The notes beneath the pieces are model-generated. The model made no database searches, was not told the origin of the DNA, and worked only from the letters and a program-made list of their open reading frames with translations. This document shows positions 17,369 through 26,515 of a DNA stretch of 64,000 bases, in pieces (the first letter of the stretch is position 1; each line of letters starts with the position of its first letter). Position numbers and translations under genes: made by a program. Origin of the DNA: Rummeliibacillus sp. POC4 (GTDB lineage Bacteria > Bacillota > Bacilli > Bacillales_A > Planococcaceae); NCBI RefSeq assembly GCF_003576525.1, contig NZ_QWUA01000006.1, positions 1 to 64,000 of the forward strand, in the 5' to 3' direction.

Positions 17369-18418
17369 ATGACAAGTAAAGTAAACTACGATGAACAACA
17401 ACTTCAAAATCTCTCCACAAAAGTTGGAAAGAAAATGTTGGAAGTCCAAGATTTGCATGTGACCTTTAAAACGTATGGTGGAGAAGTTCATGCTGTACGT
17501 GGTGTTACATTCGATTTATATGAAGGGGAGACATTAGCAATTGTTGGTGAATCAGGGTGTGGGAAAAGTGTAACATCAAACGCAATTATGGGGCTAATCC
17601 CACAACCCCCCGGTAAAATATCGAATGGACGCATTTTTTTTAAAGGAAAAGATTTAACAAAATTAAATAAAAATGCCCTGAGGAAAGTTCAAGGTGTAGA
17701 TATTTCGATGATTTTCCAGGATCCTATGACGGCTCTAAACCCCACTCTGACAGTTGGAGAACAGCTAACGGACGGTCTTAGAACCCATAAATCGATTAGC
17801 AAAATCGAAGCAAATAAAAAGGCTATTGAGATATTGAATCTTGTGGGGATACCGAACCCAGAAGAACGCTTAAAACAATACCCTCATCAATTTTCAGGTG
17901 GTATGAGGCAAAGGATTGTTATTGCAATTGCTCTTATATGCGAGCCTTTGTTATTAATAGCTGATGAACCGACAACTGCATTAGATGTCACGATTCAAGC
18001 ACAAATTCTCGAGTTATTCGAAGAAATTCAAGAAAAAACAGGTGTTTCCATTATCTTAATCACGCATGACTTAGGTGTTGTTGCGAAAATAGCAGATCGA
18101 ATAGCTGTGATGTATGCAGGTAAGATTATCGAAATAGGTATGAAACGTGAAATTTTCTATAACCCAACACACCCATATACAAAAGGGTTACTTAATTCGG
18201 TTCCACGTTTAGATTTGTTAGAGGAAGAATTAGAACCAATCGAGGGTACACCGCCAGACTTATTTGCTCCACCAAAAGGATGTGCATTTGCAGCAAGATG
18301 TCCTTTTGCAATGGAGGTATGTGACTATGTACAACCAGAAACAACCTATTTAACGACTAGTCATTATACGGATTGTTGGCTACAAGATGAAAGAGCAAAG
18401 GGATTATTTAGTGAATAG
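17369..18418 (+). CDS. dppD: Dipeptide ABC transporter ATPase DppD
   Basis: A 349-aa ATPase: Walker A GESGCGKS, Q-loop FQDP, signature FSGGMRQRI, Walker B LLIADEPT, His switch THDLG, and the C-terminal oligopeptide-type extension with the Cys cluster (CAFAARCPFAMEVCDY) that in this subfamily can bind an Fe-S cluster. ATG 17369 is preferred because TAGGGGGTGAGAG is then correctly spaced; GTG 17360 lies inside that site. Pairs with a second ATPase, YkfD, at the end of the operon. Confidence 0.94.
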   Translation: MTSKVNYDEQQLQNLSTKVGKKMLEVQDLHVTFKTYGGEVHAVRGVTFDLYEGETLAIVGESGCGKSVTSNAIMGLIPQPPGKISNGRIFFKGKDLTKLNKNALRKVQGVDISMIFQDPMTALNPTLTVGEQLTDGLRTHKSISKIEANKKAIEILNLVGIPNPEERLKQYPHQFSGGMRQRIVIAIALICEPLLLIADEPTTALDVTIQAQILELFEEIQEKTGVSIILITHDLGVVAKIADRIAVMYAGKIIEIGMKREIFYNPTHPYTKGLLNSVPRLDLLEEELEPIEGTPPDLFAPPKGCAFAARCPFAMEVCDYVQPETTYLTTSHYTDCWLQDERAKGLFSE

Positions 18419-18473
18419 GTGATAGGCACTCAGTGCTTCACATAAATATAAAAAGGGGAAAGAGGGGAAATGT

Positions 18474-20099
18474 ATGAGAAAAAAATGGCTTCCGCTAGTA
18501 TTTATGGCACTTTTAATGCTTGTACTAGCAGCATGTACAGCAAGCAAAGATGCAGGAAAAGATGAAACATCTAAAGATGGAGGAAAGAAAGAAGAAAAGG
18601 TATTACGTTTAAATAACGGTGTTGAACCGTCTTCTTTTGATCCTTCAGTTGCTTTTGATGCGGTATCGTGGGCTCCATTAAATAACTTAATGGAAGGTCT
18701 TGTACGATTAAACGACAAAAATGAACCAGAACCAGCTATGGCTGAAAAAATTGACGTTTCAGATGATGGTTTAACTTATACATTTACACTTCGTGATAAT
18801 GCGAAATGGTCAAATGGTGATAACGTGACTGCAGGCGACTTTGTATATGGTTGGAAACATATGCTAGATCCGGAAACTGCATCTCCAGCAGCATTTTTAG
18901 CTTATGTAGTTGATGGTGCAGAAAGTTACAATACCGGAAAAGGAAAACCGGAAGACATTGCAATTGAGGCAAAAGATGATAAGACATTTGTAGTAAAACT
19001 AAATGCGCCTACTGAAGCGTTCTTGAACATTATTTCAAATCCAAGCTTCTTCCCAGTAAATGAAAAGGTAGCAACTGAAAATCCAAAATGGTTTACAGAA
19101 GCAGATTCATTCGTTGCAAACGGTCCATTTAAATTAGAATCATGGGATCACGATTCTAAAATGGTTTTTGCAAAGAACGATCAATATTGGGATAAGGATA
19201 CTGTGAAGTTAGATAAAGTTGAATGGGCAATGGTTAATGATTCGAGCACTGAATATCAAATGTATCAATCAGATGAGCTCGATATTTCAACAGTGCCATC
19301 AGAACTCGCTGAACAGTTAAAAGATAACAAAGAGCTAACAAATCAAGATCAAGCGGGTATTGCATTCTACCGTTTCAATGTTGATAAAAAACCTTTCACC
19401 AATCAAAAAGTTCGTAAGGCATTTGCTTTGGCTGTAGATCAACAAAATATTGTTGACTATGTAACTAAACAAGGTCAAAAAGCTGCTCACGGATTTGTAA
19501 GTTATGGTTTAACAAATGCAAAAGGTGAAGATTTCCGTGAAGTAACTGGTGATTTAATCACTTTCAACAAAGAGGAAGCAAAAAAATTACTTAAAGAAGG
19601 TTTGAAAGAAGAAGGTTGGTCTAAGATTCCAGCAGTTACATTAACTTATTCTACAAGCCCAGATAACAAAAAAATTGCAGAAGCTCTTCAAAGCCAATTC
19701 AAAGAGAATCTTGGTGTAGATATCAAGCTAAAAAATGTTGAACCTGCTGTATTTATGACTGAACAAAAAGAATTGAAACACCAATTATCACGTTCATCAT
19801 TCTTATTTGACTATGCTGACCCGGTAAATGCAATTGAAAGTTTTGTAACAGATTCTACTATGAACCGCACAGGATGGTCTAATAAAGAATTTGATAAATT
19901 AATCGCAGATTCTAAAAAAGAAACAGATAATGAGAAACGTTGGAAAATGCTTCAAGATGCAGAAAAAATCTTAATCGATGAAGCGCCAATTGTTCCACTT
20001 TACTTCTACAACCAATTAGCACTACAAAAGCCGTCTGTAACAGGTGTTGTTCGTCATCCTGTTGGTTATTTAGAACTTAAATGGGCAGATAAAAAATAA
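18474..20099 (+). CDS. dppE: Dipeptide/oligopeptide-binding lipoprotein DppE
   Basis: A 541-aa extracellular substrate-binding protein of the OppA/DppE (SBP family 5) type. The signal peptide ends in the lipobox LAAC, with Cys near residue 21 lipidated, followed by a charged KDAGKDETSKDGGKKEEK linker. The family marker (NNLMEGLVRLN...EPEPAMAEKIDVSDDGLTYTFTLR) is clear. It captures di- or murein tripeptides for DppBCD. A hairpin follows the gene at 20102-20135, often seen after binding-protein genes that need higher expression than the rest of the operon. Confidence 0.95.
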   Translation: MRKKWLPLVFMALLMLVLAACTASKDAGKDETSKDGGKKEEKVLRLNNGVEPSSFDPSVAFDAVSWAPLNNLMEGLVRLNDKNEPEPAMAEKIDVSDDGLTYTFTLRDNAKWSNGDNVTAGDFVYGWKHMLDPETASPAAFLAYVVDGAESYNTGKGKPEDIAIEAKDDKTFVVKLNAPTEAFLNIISNPSFFPVNEKVATENPKWFTEADSFVANGPFKLESWDHDSKMVFAKNDQYWDKDTVKLDKVEWAMVNDSSTEYQMYQSDELDISTVPSELAEQLKDNKELTNQDQAGIAFYRFNVDKKPFTNQKVRKAFALAVDQQNIVDYVTKQGQKAAHGFVSYGLTNAKGEDFREVTGDLITFNKEEAKKLLKEGLKEEGWSKIPAVTLTYSTSPDNKKIAEALQSQFKENLGVDIKLKNVEPAVFMTEQKELKHQLSRSSFLFDYADPVNAIESFVTDSTMNRTGWSNKEFDKLIADSKKETDNEKRWKMLQDAEKILIDEAPIVPLYFYNQLALQKPSVTGVVRHPVGYLELKWADKK

Positions 20100-20101
20100 T
20101 A

Positions 20102-20135
20102 GAATTGCAGTGTCATAATATGACACTGCAATTTC
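20102..20135 (+). terminator. Intra-operon hairpin after dppE
   Basis: A 15-bp perfect stem (GAATTGCAGTGTCAT and its complement) with a 3-nt loop, but only a mixed TTTCTTCCTT tail. It is more likely a leaky terminator or mRNA-stabilising structure than a full stop, because ykfA starts 38 bp later with its own ribosome site. Confidence 0.65.
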
Positions 20136-20172
20136 TTCCTTAAATATAAGTTGAAAGAAAGGGAGAGGTATT

Positions 20173-21096
20173 TTGAAAAAACAACCAAACAGATTAAAAC
20201 GTGGCGATACAATTGGAATTATTGCACCTTCTAGTCCTCCAGATCAAAAAAGTTTACATAAATCCTTACAATTCATAAAAACATTAGGACTTAATTATAA
20301 AATAGGAGAATCAGTGAATTCAGTATATGGATATTTAGCAGGAACGGATGACGAACGATTAGATGATTTACATCAAATGTTTGCAGATCCGAATATAGCG
20401 GGGATTATTTGCGCATGTGGTGGTTATGGAGCTGCACGCTATACGGATCGTATTAACTTTGATTTAATTGCACATAATCCAAAAGTCTTTTGGGGATATT
20501 CAGATATTACGTTTTTACATACAGCCATTGAAAGGTACGCTGATTTCGTGACATTTCATGGACCTATGTTCGCCTCAGATATCGGTAAAGATACATTTCA
20601 GGAGAAATCAGCGAAAATGTTCGAGCAATTGTTTGAGCCGACAGTTCTTCAATACGATGAATCCTTCGCCTCAATCGAAACCTTTCATCCAGGACAATGT
20701 CAAGGTGAGCTAGTAGGAGGAAACCTAAGCTTGCTATCAAATGGTATTGGTACTAAATTTGAAGTGAATACAAAAGGGAAGATTTTAATCATTGAAGATG
20801 TCGATGAAGAGCCATACAGAGTAGATTGTATGCTAAATCAACTTCGTCAAGCTCGTAAATTTGATGATGTGGCAGGGATTATTATAGCTGATTTTAGCCA
20901 TGCAGAGCCCAAAAAGCGCAAAGTATCACTAACATTAGAAGAAGTATTCGAACATTATTTTGGAAAGCTTTCAATTCCAATTGTGAAGGATGTAAAAATT
21001 GGTCATTGCCAACCACATTTTGCCGTTCCATTAGGGGCCAATGCATTTTTAGATGCGGATGAAAAAACAATCACAATACAACCGGGTGTCAAATAA
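20173..21096 (+). CDS. ykfA: LD-carboxypeptidase YkfA, S66 family
   Basis: A 307-aa murein tetrapeptide LD-carboxypeptidase. It starts at TTG 20173 with GGGAGAGG 4-5 bp upstream. RLKRGDTIGIIAPSSPP opens the protein, Ser110 of WGYSDIT is the expected nucleophile, IEDVD and the GHCQPHFAVPLGA block carry the other catalytic residues. It is clearly paralogous to the gene at 13527-14447, with long identical stretches. It sits in the conserved position between dppE and ykfB and should feed cytosolic murein peptides to YkfB and YkfC. Confidence 0.93.
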   Translation: MKKQPNRLKRGDTIGIIAPSSPPDQKSLHKSLQFIKTLGLNYKIGESVNSVYGYLAGTDDERLDDLHQMFADPNIAGIICACGGYGAARYTDRINFDLIAHNPKVFWGYSDITFLHTAIERYADFVTFHGPMFASDIGKDTFQEKSAKMFEQLFEPTVLQYDESFASIETFHPGQCQGELVGGNLSLLSNGIGTKFEVNTKGKILIIEDVDEEPYRVDCMLNQLRQARKFDDVAGIIIADFSHAEPKKRKVSLTLEEVFEHYFGKLSIPIVKDVKIGHCQPHFAVPLGANAFLDADEKTITIQPGVK

Positions 21097-21115
21097 CAAA
21101 ATGAGGTGAGGAATA

Positions 21116-22213
21116 ATGATCATTCGTTCAATTGAGACATTTCAAGTGGCAGTACCGTTAAAAAAGGCGTTTAAAACTGCACTACGAACTGTTACTGTAG
21201 CAGATGCAATTTATGTTCGTATTCAAACGCAGGATGGAAGAGAAGGATTTGGCGAAGCGCCACCAACTCATGTGATTACTGGAGAATCTTTAGCAAGTAT
21301 TCGATTTGCGATTGAAGAAGTGATGAAACCTTTATTGATAGGAAGAGATTTACACTATCATGAACAGCTTTTCCAAGAGCTTCATCGTTCAATGGTACGT
21401 AATTCAAGTGCAAAAGCTGCTGTCGACATGGCTTTATATGATTTATTGGCACAATATGCTGGACTGCCATTATATCAATATCTAGGTGGTGCGAAATCAG
21501 AGTTAACAACGGATTATACCGTTAGTGTGAATGAACCATCTGAAATGGCGAACGATGCAGTAAATTATGTAAATGATGGTTTTCAAATTTTAAAAGTCAA
21601 AGTGGGAATCGGCGAAATTTCAGATGATATAAAACGGATTAAAGCAATTCGTGAAGCAGTTGGATCTAACATCAAACTTCGTTTAGATGCTAACCAAGGA
21701 TGGACGCCAAAAGAGGCAGTGCAAGCTATTAAGCAAATGGAACAGGAACAATTAAATATTGAATTTATCGAACAACCAGTATTAGCGCATGATTTGGAAG
21801 GATTAAAGTATGTAACAGATCATACTTTAATCCCTATTATGGCGGACGAAAGTGTCTTTAGTGTTTATGACGCTAAGCGAGTTATTGAGATGAGAGCTGC
21901 AGACTTGATCAATATAAAGTTAATGAAAGCTGGAGGAATCTATCACGCATTGAAGATTGCAACTCTAGCTGCTAGTCATGATATGAAATGTATGACTGGT
22001 AGTATGATTGAGACAAAATTAGGCGTTGGAGCCGCTGCTCATTTTGCTGCAAGTCAGTCGAATATTATCTATTATGATTTTGATGCACCGCTAATGTTAA
22101 AAGAGGATTTACTAGATGGCGGTATACAATATAAAGATTCAAAAATAACATTTGATCCTACGCCTGGTTTAGGCATTAAACGGGTGAATAACTTGTGCAA
22201 AGGGGGAATTTAA
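21116..22213 (+). CDS. ykfB: L-Ala-D/L-Glu epimerase YkfB
   Basis: A 365-aa enolase-superfamily enzyme (muconate-lactonizing subgroup) that epimerises L-Ala-D-Glu from murein to L-Ala-L-Glu so that normal peptidases can cleave it. Visible catalytic parts: KVKVG (base Lys near 162), the metal ligands in RLDANQGW, IEQPV and ADESV, and the second base in IKLMKAGG near 268. Operonic with ykfA (20-bp gap) and ykfC (start abuts the stop). No anomalies. Confidence 0.94.
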   Translation: MIIRSIETFQVAVPLKKAFKTALRTVTVADAIYVRIQTQDGREGFGEAPPTHVITGESLASIRFAIEEVMKPLLIGRDLHYHEQLFQELHRSMVRNSSAKAAVDMALYDLLAQYAGLPLYQYLGGAKSELTTDYTVSVNEPSEMANDAVNYVNDGFQILKVKVGIGEISDDIKRIKAIREAVGSNIKLRLDANQGWTPKEAVQAIKQMEQEQLNIEFIEQPVLAHDLEGLKYVTDHTLIPIMADESVFSVYDAKRVIEMRAADLINIKLMKAGGIYHALKIATLAASHDMKCMTGSMIETKLGVGAAAHFAASQSNIIYYDFDAPLMLKEDLLDGGIQYKDSKITFDPTPGLGIKRVNNLCKGGI

Positions 22214-23146
22214 ATGGCAGCTTCAAGTAATATTTGGCGTTGTGCAGTACCAGTGGCAACAGTCTGGACTTCCGTATCTTCTGTAAGAGATATCGATGCA
22301 CCAGGTGTTGAAAATCCAGTGCATCTTGTGAAATGGCTTGAGGCATTGCCATACAAGGAACGAGTAGATTTGTGTAATGCCAATCGTATTCAAACACAAT
22401 TGCTCTTTGGGGAAGAAGTAATTGTCGATGAAATAGTTGATGGTTGGGCTAAAATTGTGGCAATTCATCAGCCATCTAAAAAAGATAGCAGAGGTTATCC
22501 GGGGTGGGTTCCAGTAGCTCAGTTAAAAGAAGGCGGTACAAACAAATTTAAAAACTATGTAATAGTTACCGCTGATAAAGTTCAATTATGGAGTGAAGAT
22601 GAAAAGCCGTTAATAGTTCTACCATTCAATACAATCTTGCCTTTACAAGATGAATGTTCAAAGTTCTATCATGTTGATACGCCAAATGGAAAAGCGCTTT
22701 TATCTAAAATTGGTGTGGAAATTACAACAAGTAGTACTACAGGAAATCCAACAACTATGGATCAAGCGGTTGCGAAAGGAACAGCATTCTTAGATTTGCC
22801 TTACCTATGGGCGGGAATGTCATCTTATGGATACGATTGCTCTGGTTTTACATATAACATGTTGAAAGCATGTGGCATTATTATTCCACGTGATGCGGGA
22901 GAGCAAAAAGAAGCAGGTCAAGCAGTTGATAAAGAAAACCAGGAAGAATGGCAAGTTGGAGATTTACTGTTTTTTGCAGATGACTTTGGGAAAGCGCCCG
23001 TTCGCCATGTAGGGCTTTACTTAGGAGATGGGAAGATGATACATTCTCCGCAAACTGGAAAAACGGTAGAAATTATTACGCTAGCAGGTACCAAATTTGA
23101 AGAGGAACTTTGTGGAGTTAGTCGATATCAAGCAAAATTGGGGTGA
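22214..23146 (+). CDS. ykfC: Gamma-D-Glu-diamino acid endopeptidase YkfC (NlpC/P60)
   Basis: A 310-aa cysteine peptidase that cleaves the gamma-D-Glu-diamino acid bond of murein peptides with a free N-terminal L-Ala. Two SH3b-type domains occupy about residues 1-170; the NlpC/P60 domain follows with the catalytic Cys of YDCSGF (about 209), the His of RHVGLY (about 263) and the third residue in HSPQTG. No signal peptide, in keeping with cytosolic recycling. The GGGGGAATTT ribosome site lies inside the end of ykfB. Confidence 0.94.
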   Translation: MAASSNIWRCAVPVATVWTSVSSVRDIDAPGVENPVHLVKWLEALPYKERVDLCNANRIQTQLLFGEEVIVDEIVDGWAKIVAIHQPSKKDSRGYPGWVPVAQLKEGGTNKFKNYVIVTADKVQLWSEDEKPLIVLPFNTILPLQDECSKFYHVDTPNGKALLSKIGVEITTSSTTGNPTTMDQAVAKGTAFLDLPYLWAGMSSYGYDCSGFTYNMLKACGIIIPRDAGEQKEAGQAVDKENQEEWQVGDLLFFADDFGKAPVRHVGLYLGDGKMIHSPQTGKTVEIITLAGTKFEEELCGVSRYQAKLG

Positions 23147-23151
23147 GCATC

Positions 23152-24159
23152 ATGAAGGGTGAAGTATTACTATCTGTTGAAAATTTAAAAAAATATTTCG
23201 AACTAGGAAAAGGAAATACATTAAAAGCGGTCAACGGTATTAGCTTTGATATTTATAAAGGGGAAACATTCGGTCTTGTAGGCGAATCTGGATGCGGTAA
23301 ATCGACGGCAGGACGTACTATTATGGGTCTCTATAATCGCACGGATGGAAAAGTTCTATTCGAAGGAAGAGATGTACATGCACAAGTAGGAAAAGATAAA
23401 GATCAAATGCTAAAAAATATGCAAATGATATTTCAAGACCCTTATGCTTCTTTAAATCCACGTTCGACAGTATTTGAGATTATTGCGGAACCGATGGAAG
23501 TTCACGGATTATATCAAGAGAAAAAAGCTTTACGTGAACGAGTCTATGAATTATTAGAAGACGTGGGTCTAAATAGAGAACATGCTAATCGCTATCCACA
23601 CGAATTTTCGGGCGGTCAACGGCAGCGTATTGGGATTGCTAGAGCTTTAGCCTTGAATCCTGAATTTATCATAGCAGATGAACCTATTTCAGCGTTAGAT
23701 GTATCTGTCCAAGCATCTGTTGTAAAGCTATTACAACGTTTGCAGAAGGAAAAAGAACTAACTTACTTGTTTATCGCGCATGATTTATCAATGGTCAAAT
23801 ATATTTCGAGTCGTATTGGGGTTATGTATTTGGGCCAAATGGTAGAGCTCACAAGTTCTGAACAGTTATATCACAAACCGCTTCATCCCTATACGCAAGC
23901 ATTATTATCGGCAATTCCTATTCCAGACCCAGATATAGAAGAACAAAGGGAGCGGATTATATTAAAAGGTGAATTGCCTAGTCCTATCAATCCACTTTCA
24001 GGATGTGTATTCCATACACGTTGCCCGATGGCTAAAGAAGTTTGCAAGCATATGGAACCTCGTTGGCAAGAAAAAGAACAAGGGCATTTCGTGGCTTGTC
24101 ATCTATATGATGATGAGGTTATGAGAGCTGAAAAAGAAGCTTCATCAACTACTGTATAG
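23152..24159 (+). CDS. ykfD: Peptide ABC transporter ATPase YkfD (DppF/OppF type)
   Basis: A 335-aa ATPase of the OppF/DppF class and the probable second motor of the DppBCDE transporter. Walker A GESGCGKS, FQDP Q-loop, signature FSGGQRQRI, Walker B IADEP, AHDLS switch, and the C-terminal Cys-containing extension (CVFHTRCPMAKEVC). ATG 23152 is chosen: the GGGGTGAG around the ykfC stop then serves as ribosome site, while GTG 23143 would overlap it. Last gene of the operon. Confidence 0.93.
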   Translation: MKGEVLLSVENLKKYFELGKGNTLKAVNGISFDIYKGETFGLVGESGCGKSTAGRTIMGLYNRTDGKVLFEGRDVHAQVGKDKDQMLKNMQMIFQDPYASLNPRSTVFEIIAEPMEVHGLYQEKKALRERVYELLEDVGLNREHANRYPHEFSGGQRQRIGIARALALNPEFIIADEPISALDVSVQASVVKLLQRLQKEKELTYLFIAHDLSMVKYISSRIGVMYLGQMVELTSSEQLYHKPLHPYTQALLSAIPIPDPDIEEQRERIILKGELPSPINPLSGCVFHTRCPMAKEVCKHMEPRWQEKEQGHFVACHLYDDEVMRAEKEASSTTV

Positions 24160-24274
24160 ATGCAAAATAGGTTCTAAAAGTAAAACTTTGAGGCGTAGTA
24201 GACAACAAGACCTACACTTTTATAAATACTAAATTGCAGCGAAAGAAGCAAGAAATATTTATGGAGGTGCTCCT

Positions 24275-24379
24275 TTGGAAAGGGAGGTAAAGAAAGGTTT
24301 AATTAAAGTTTTAACCGTGCCTATTGTCGGCTGCATTCTTGTATTATTGGTACCAATTCTTTTTCATTATTATTTTTAA
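24275..24379 (+). CDS. 34-aa small membrane protein
   Basis: A short gene with a near-perfect ribosome site, GGAGGTG (24263-24269), 5 bp before TTG 24275. The product starts with the charged MEREVKKG, then a single hydrophobic helix (LTVPIVGCILVLLVPIL), ending FHYYF. A strong terminator follows 24 bp later. No family recognised. Position after ykfD suggests either its own unit or the tail of the dpp-ykf transcript. The site quality and the clean basic-hydrophobic layout make it likely to be real. Confidence 0.6.
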   Translation: MEREVKKGLIKVLTVPIVGCILVLLVPILFHYYF

Positions 24380-24402
24380 TTTATCTAACTTTCTTAAATT
24401 CA

Positions 24403-24436
24403 AAATCCACCTCTTGAGATAAGAGGTGGATTTTTT
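24403..24436 (+). terminator. Terminator after the dpp-ykf region
   Basis: AAATCCACCTCTT pairs perfectly with AAGAGGTGGATTT around a 5-nt loop, followed by a T run. It can also serve the converging minus-strand B3/4 gene. Confidence 0.9.
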
Positions 24437-24520
24437 GTTTCTAACTGATATATATTGAGTTGTATTTACGTTGGTATGACAAGGTCGGCTTACAACTAAT
24501 AATAAGCCTCCTACTCGAAG

Positions 24521-25213
24521 CTATATTTCGACTTCTCTATGTTCTTTTGTTATTAGAGCAATTGTGTAGTCACCACCGTGAATTTGAGAGAACATTTTGC
24601 CAGCAGCATTTAATAATTCTATACTTTCCTCATCTGAAAAAGATGGACGTAAATAGAATAGTTGAATGGCATCAGTTGTATTTTCTGTAACAGCTGTCCG
24701 CTTAGAGTCAACGAATGGACTACCGAAAGGTCCTTTTGAATCTTTTGAATGGGCTATATTTTTTAATGAATTAAAACGACCGTTCAAACCCTCATATCCG
24801 GTCTCCTCATTGCCGAGCGCAATCACAATATCTCCATCTATTAAATTTTCATCGTAAATCCCAATAGGAATTTCATATTGAAGAGAAAAGAAATTATTCA
24901 AATCTACTGCAGATTGGAAAGGGGTTAAATAGTTTTGTTTGGCAATTCTTCTCATTAAGCTTTCTGCTGAATGACGATAACGATTTTGATCACCACCTAA
25001 AGCTTTCCATGTTGAACGCCATTCTTTAATACCAGGTCTTTCTGTAACAGCTTGTTCTTGTAATTCTAGAAAAAGGTTTTCTTGATACAATTGTGTTCTC
25101 CCTTTAATCATTTGAGGAGATTCTGCTACTACAATTTTGGTATAATGAATAATGCCGATTTTAAATGCCGGTACTAGATTTGTTAATGATGAGTCCAATG
25201 TTATTTTAGTCAC
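24521..25213 (-). CDS. Stand-alone B3/B4 domain protein
   Basis: A 230-aa soluble protein of the B3/4 family, the fold found as an inserted domain in the beta subunit of phenylalanyl-tRNA synthetase, where it hydrolyses mischarged Tyr-tRNA(Phe). Recognisable are GIKEWRSTWKALGGDQNRYRHSAESLMRR, NYLTPFQSAVDLNNFFSLQYEIPIGIYD and the central GDIVIALGNEETGYEGLNG. Free-standing homologues are common in Bacillales and lack a settled function; a trans-editing role is only an inference. It is divergent from queG, with the starts about 60 bp apart. Confidence 0.82.
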   Translation of the reverse strand: MTKITLDSSLTNLVPAFKIGIIHYTKIVVAESPQMIKGRTQLYQENLFLELQEQAVTERPGIKEWRSTWKALGGDQNRYRHSAESLMRRIAKQNYLTPFQSAVDLNNFFSLQYEIPIGIYDENLIDGDIVIALGNEETGYEGLNGRFNSLKNIAHSKDSKGPFGSPFVDSKRTAVTENTTDAIQLFYLRPSFSDEESIELLNAAGKMFSQIHGGDYTIALITKEHREVEI

Positions 25214-25272
25214 TATACATCACCTAATCATATATTTTTTCCAGTTTATCATAGAAAGAGGAGTGAAACCAA

Positions 25273-26409
25273 ATGAATATGACTGAGCTAAAACAAGAGT
25301 TCATCGCCTATGCACAAAGCATAGGCGTCGATAAAATTGGTTTTACTTCTGCATCACCATTTATGGAATTAAAGAATCACCTTCGTCGTCAACAAGAATT
25401 GGGTTATCAATCTGGTTTTGAAGAATCAGATATAGAGAAACGAACAGAACCTAAACTTTTACTGGAGAATGCGGCAAGTATAATAGCGATTGCGATTGCT
25501 TATCCATCAAAGATGCAAAATGCACCTCAAGGAAAAAAAGGTGCAAGACGTGGAATATTTTGTCGTGCTTCTTGGGGCATCGATTATCATACTGTTTTGC
25601 GTGAGAAGCTTGCGTTATTGGAGGCATTTCTTCAAGAAAAAGTACCTGAATGTAAGATACGTTCAATGGTCGATACTGGAGAATTATCAGACCGTGCAGT
25701 AGCAGAAAGAGCCGGTATTGGCTGGAGTGGAAAGAATTGCGCCGTCATTACACCTGAATATGGTTCTTACGTATACTTGGGTGAGATGATTACAGATTTA
25801 CCATTTGAATCAGACGAGCCGATGGAAGATCAGTGTGGAGAATGCAGATTATGCTTAGATGTTTGTCCAACAGGTGCGCTTGTTCAGGGAGGACAACTAA
25901 ATTCACAAAAATGTGTTGCTTATTTAACTCAGACAAAAGGATTTTTGCCAGACGAATACCGTGCTAAAATAGGTAATCGTATTTATGGCTGCGACACGTG
26001 CCAAACTGTTTGTCCAAAAAATAAAGGGAAGAGTAACTGGATACATGAGGCATTTAAGCCCGATCCTGAAGTGGCAAAACCATTACTTGAACCTCTATTA
26101 GCCATTTCAAACCGTGATTTTAAAGAAACCTATGGACATATATCTGGCTCTTGGAGAGGCAAGAAACCCATTCAACGAAATGCTATAATCGCATTGGCGC
26201 ATTTTAAAGAAGTCTCTGCTTTACCTACTTTGATCGAAGTTTTTCAAAAAGATGAGCGCCCTGTTATACGAGGAACAGCTGCATGGGCCATTGGTAAAAT
26301 CGGTGGTAAAGAGGTAGAAGAAGTGTTACGAGAAGGTCTCATCCGAGAAAAAGACGAGGAAGTTCAATTAGAAATACAAAAAGGGTTAGCGTTTATTAGC
26401 GGCCAATAA
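25273..26409 (+). CDS. queG: Epoxyqueuosine reductase QueG
   Basis: Cobalamin-dependent iron-sulfur enzyme for the last step of queuosine synthesis, reducing epoxyqueuosine at the wobble position of tRNA. In its 378 aa: N-terminal DUF1730 region, the catalytic-loop region DTGELSDRAVAERAGIGW, two [4Fe-4S] clusters (CGECRLCLDVCP about 193-204, plus CDTCQTVCP about 241-249), and C-terminal HEAT repeats (KPIQRNAIIALAHF..., GTAAWAIGKIGG). It lies 21 kb from queDE, with no riboswitch of its own. Ribosome site AAAGAGGAGTG. Confidence 0.95.
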   Translation: MNMTELKQEFIAYAQSIGVDKIGFTSASPFMELKNHLRRQQELGYQSGFEESDIEKRTEPKLLLENAASIIAIAIAYPSKMQNAPQGKKGARRGIFCRASWGIDYHTVLREKLALLEAFLQEKVPECKIRSMVDTGELSDRAVAERAGIGWSGKNCAVITPEYGSYVYLGEMITDLPFESDEPMEDQCGECRLCLDVCPTGALVQGGQLNSQKCVAYLTQTKGFLPDEYRAKIGNRIYGCDTCQTVCPKNKGKSNWIHEAFKPDPEVAKPLLEPLLAISNRDFKETYGHISGSWRGKKPIQRNAIIALAHFKEVSALPTLIEVFQKDERPVIRGTAAWAIGKIGGKEVEEVLREGLIREKDEEVQLEIQKGLAFISGQ

Positions 26410-26453
26410 AAACTAACAATAGTAGGGATTAGCATCACGTCCTGTACGTAAAC

Positions 26454-26483
26454 TTCACATGTATTGAAGTTTCGCTTTATAAT
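26454..26483 (+). promoter_or_regulatory. Candidate promoter of trmL
   Basis: TTCACA (26454-26459) and TATAAT (26478-26483) with an 18-bp spacer, 33 bp before the trmL start. The spacer contains the right arm of an AAACTTCA...TGAAGTTT inverted repeat. Confidence 0.6.
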
Positions 26484-26515
26484 TGTTATTAGAAAAATAA
26501 AGGAAGTGTCTCGAA

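Noticed and set aside
24170-24230. Inverted repeat TAAAAGT...ACTTTTA after ykfD as an operon terminator
   Set aside because: The inner part does not pair well and there is no adjacent T run.
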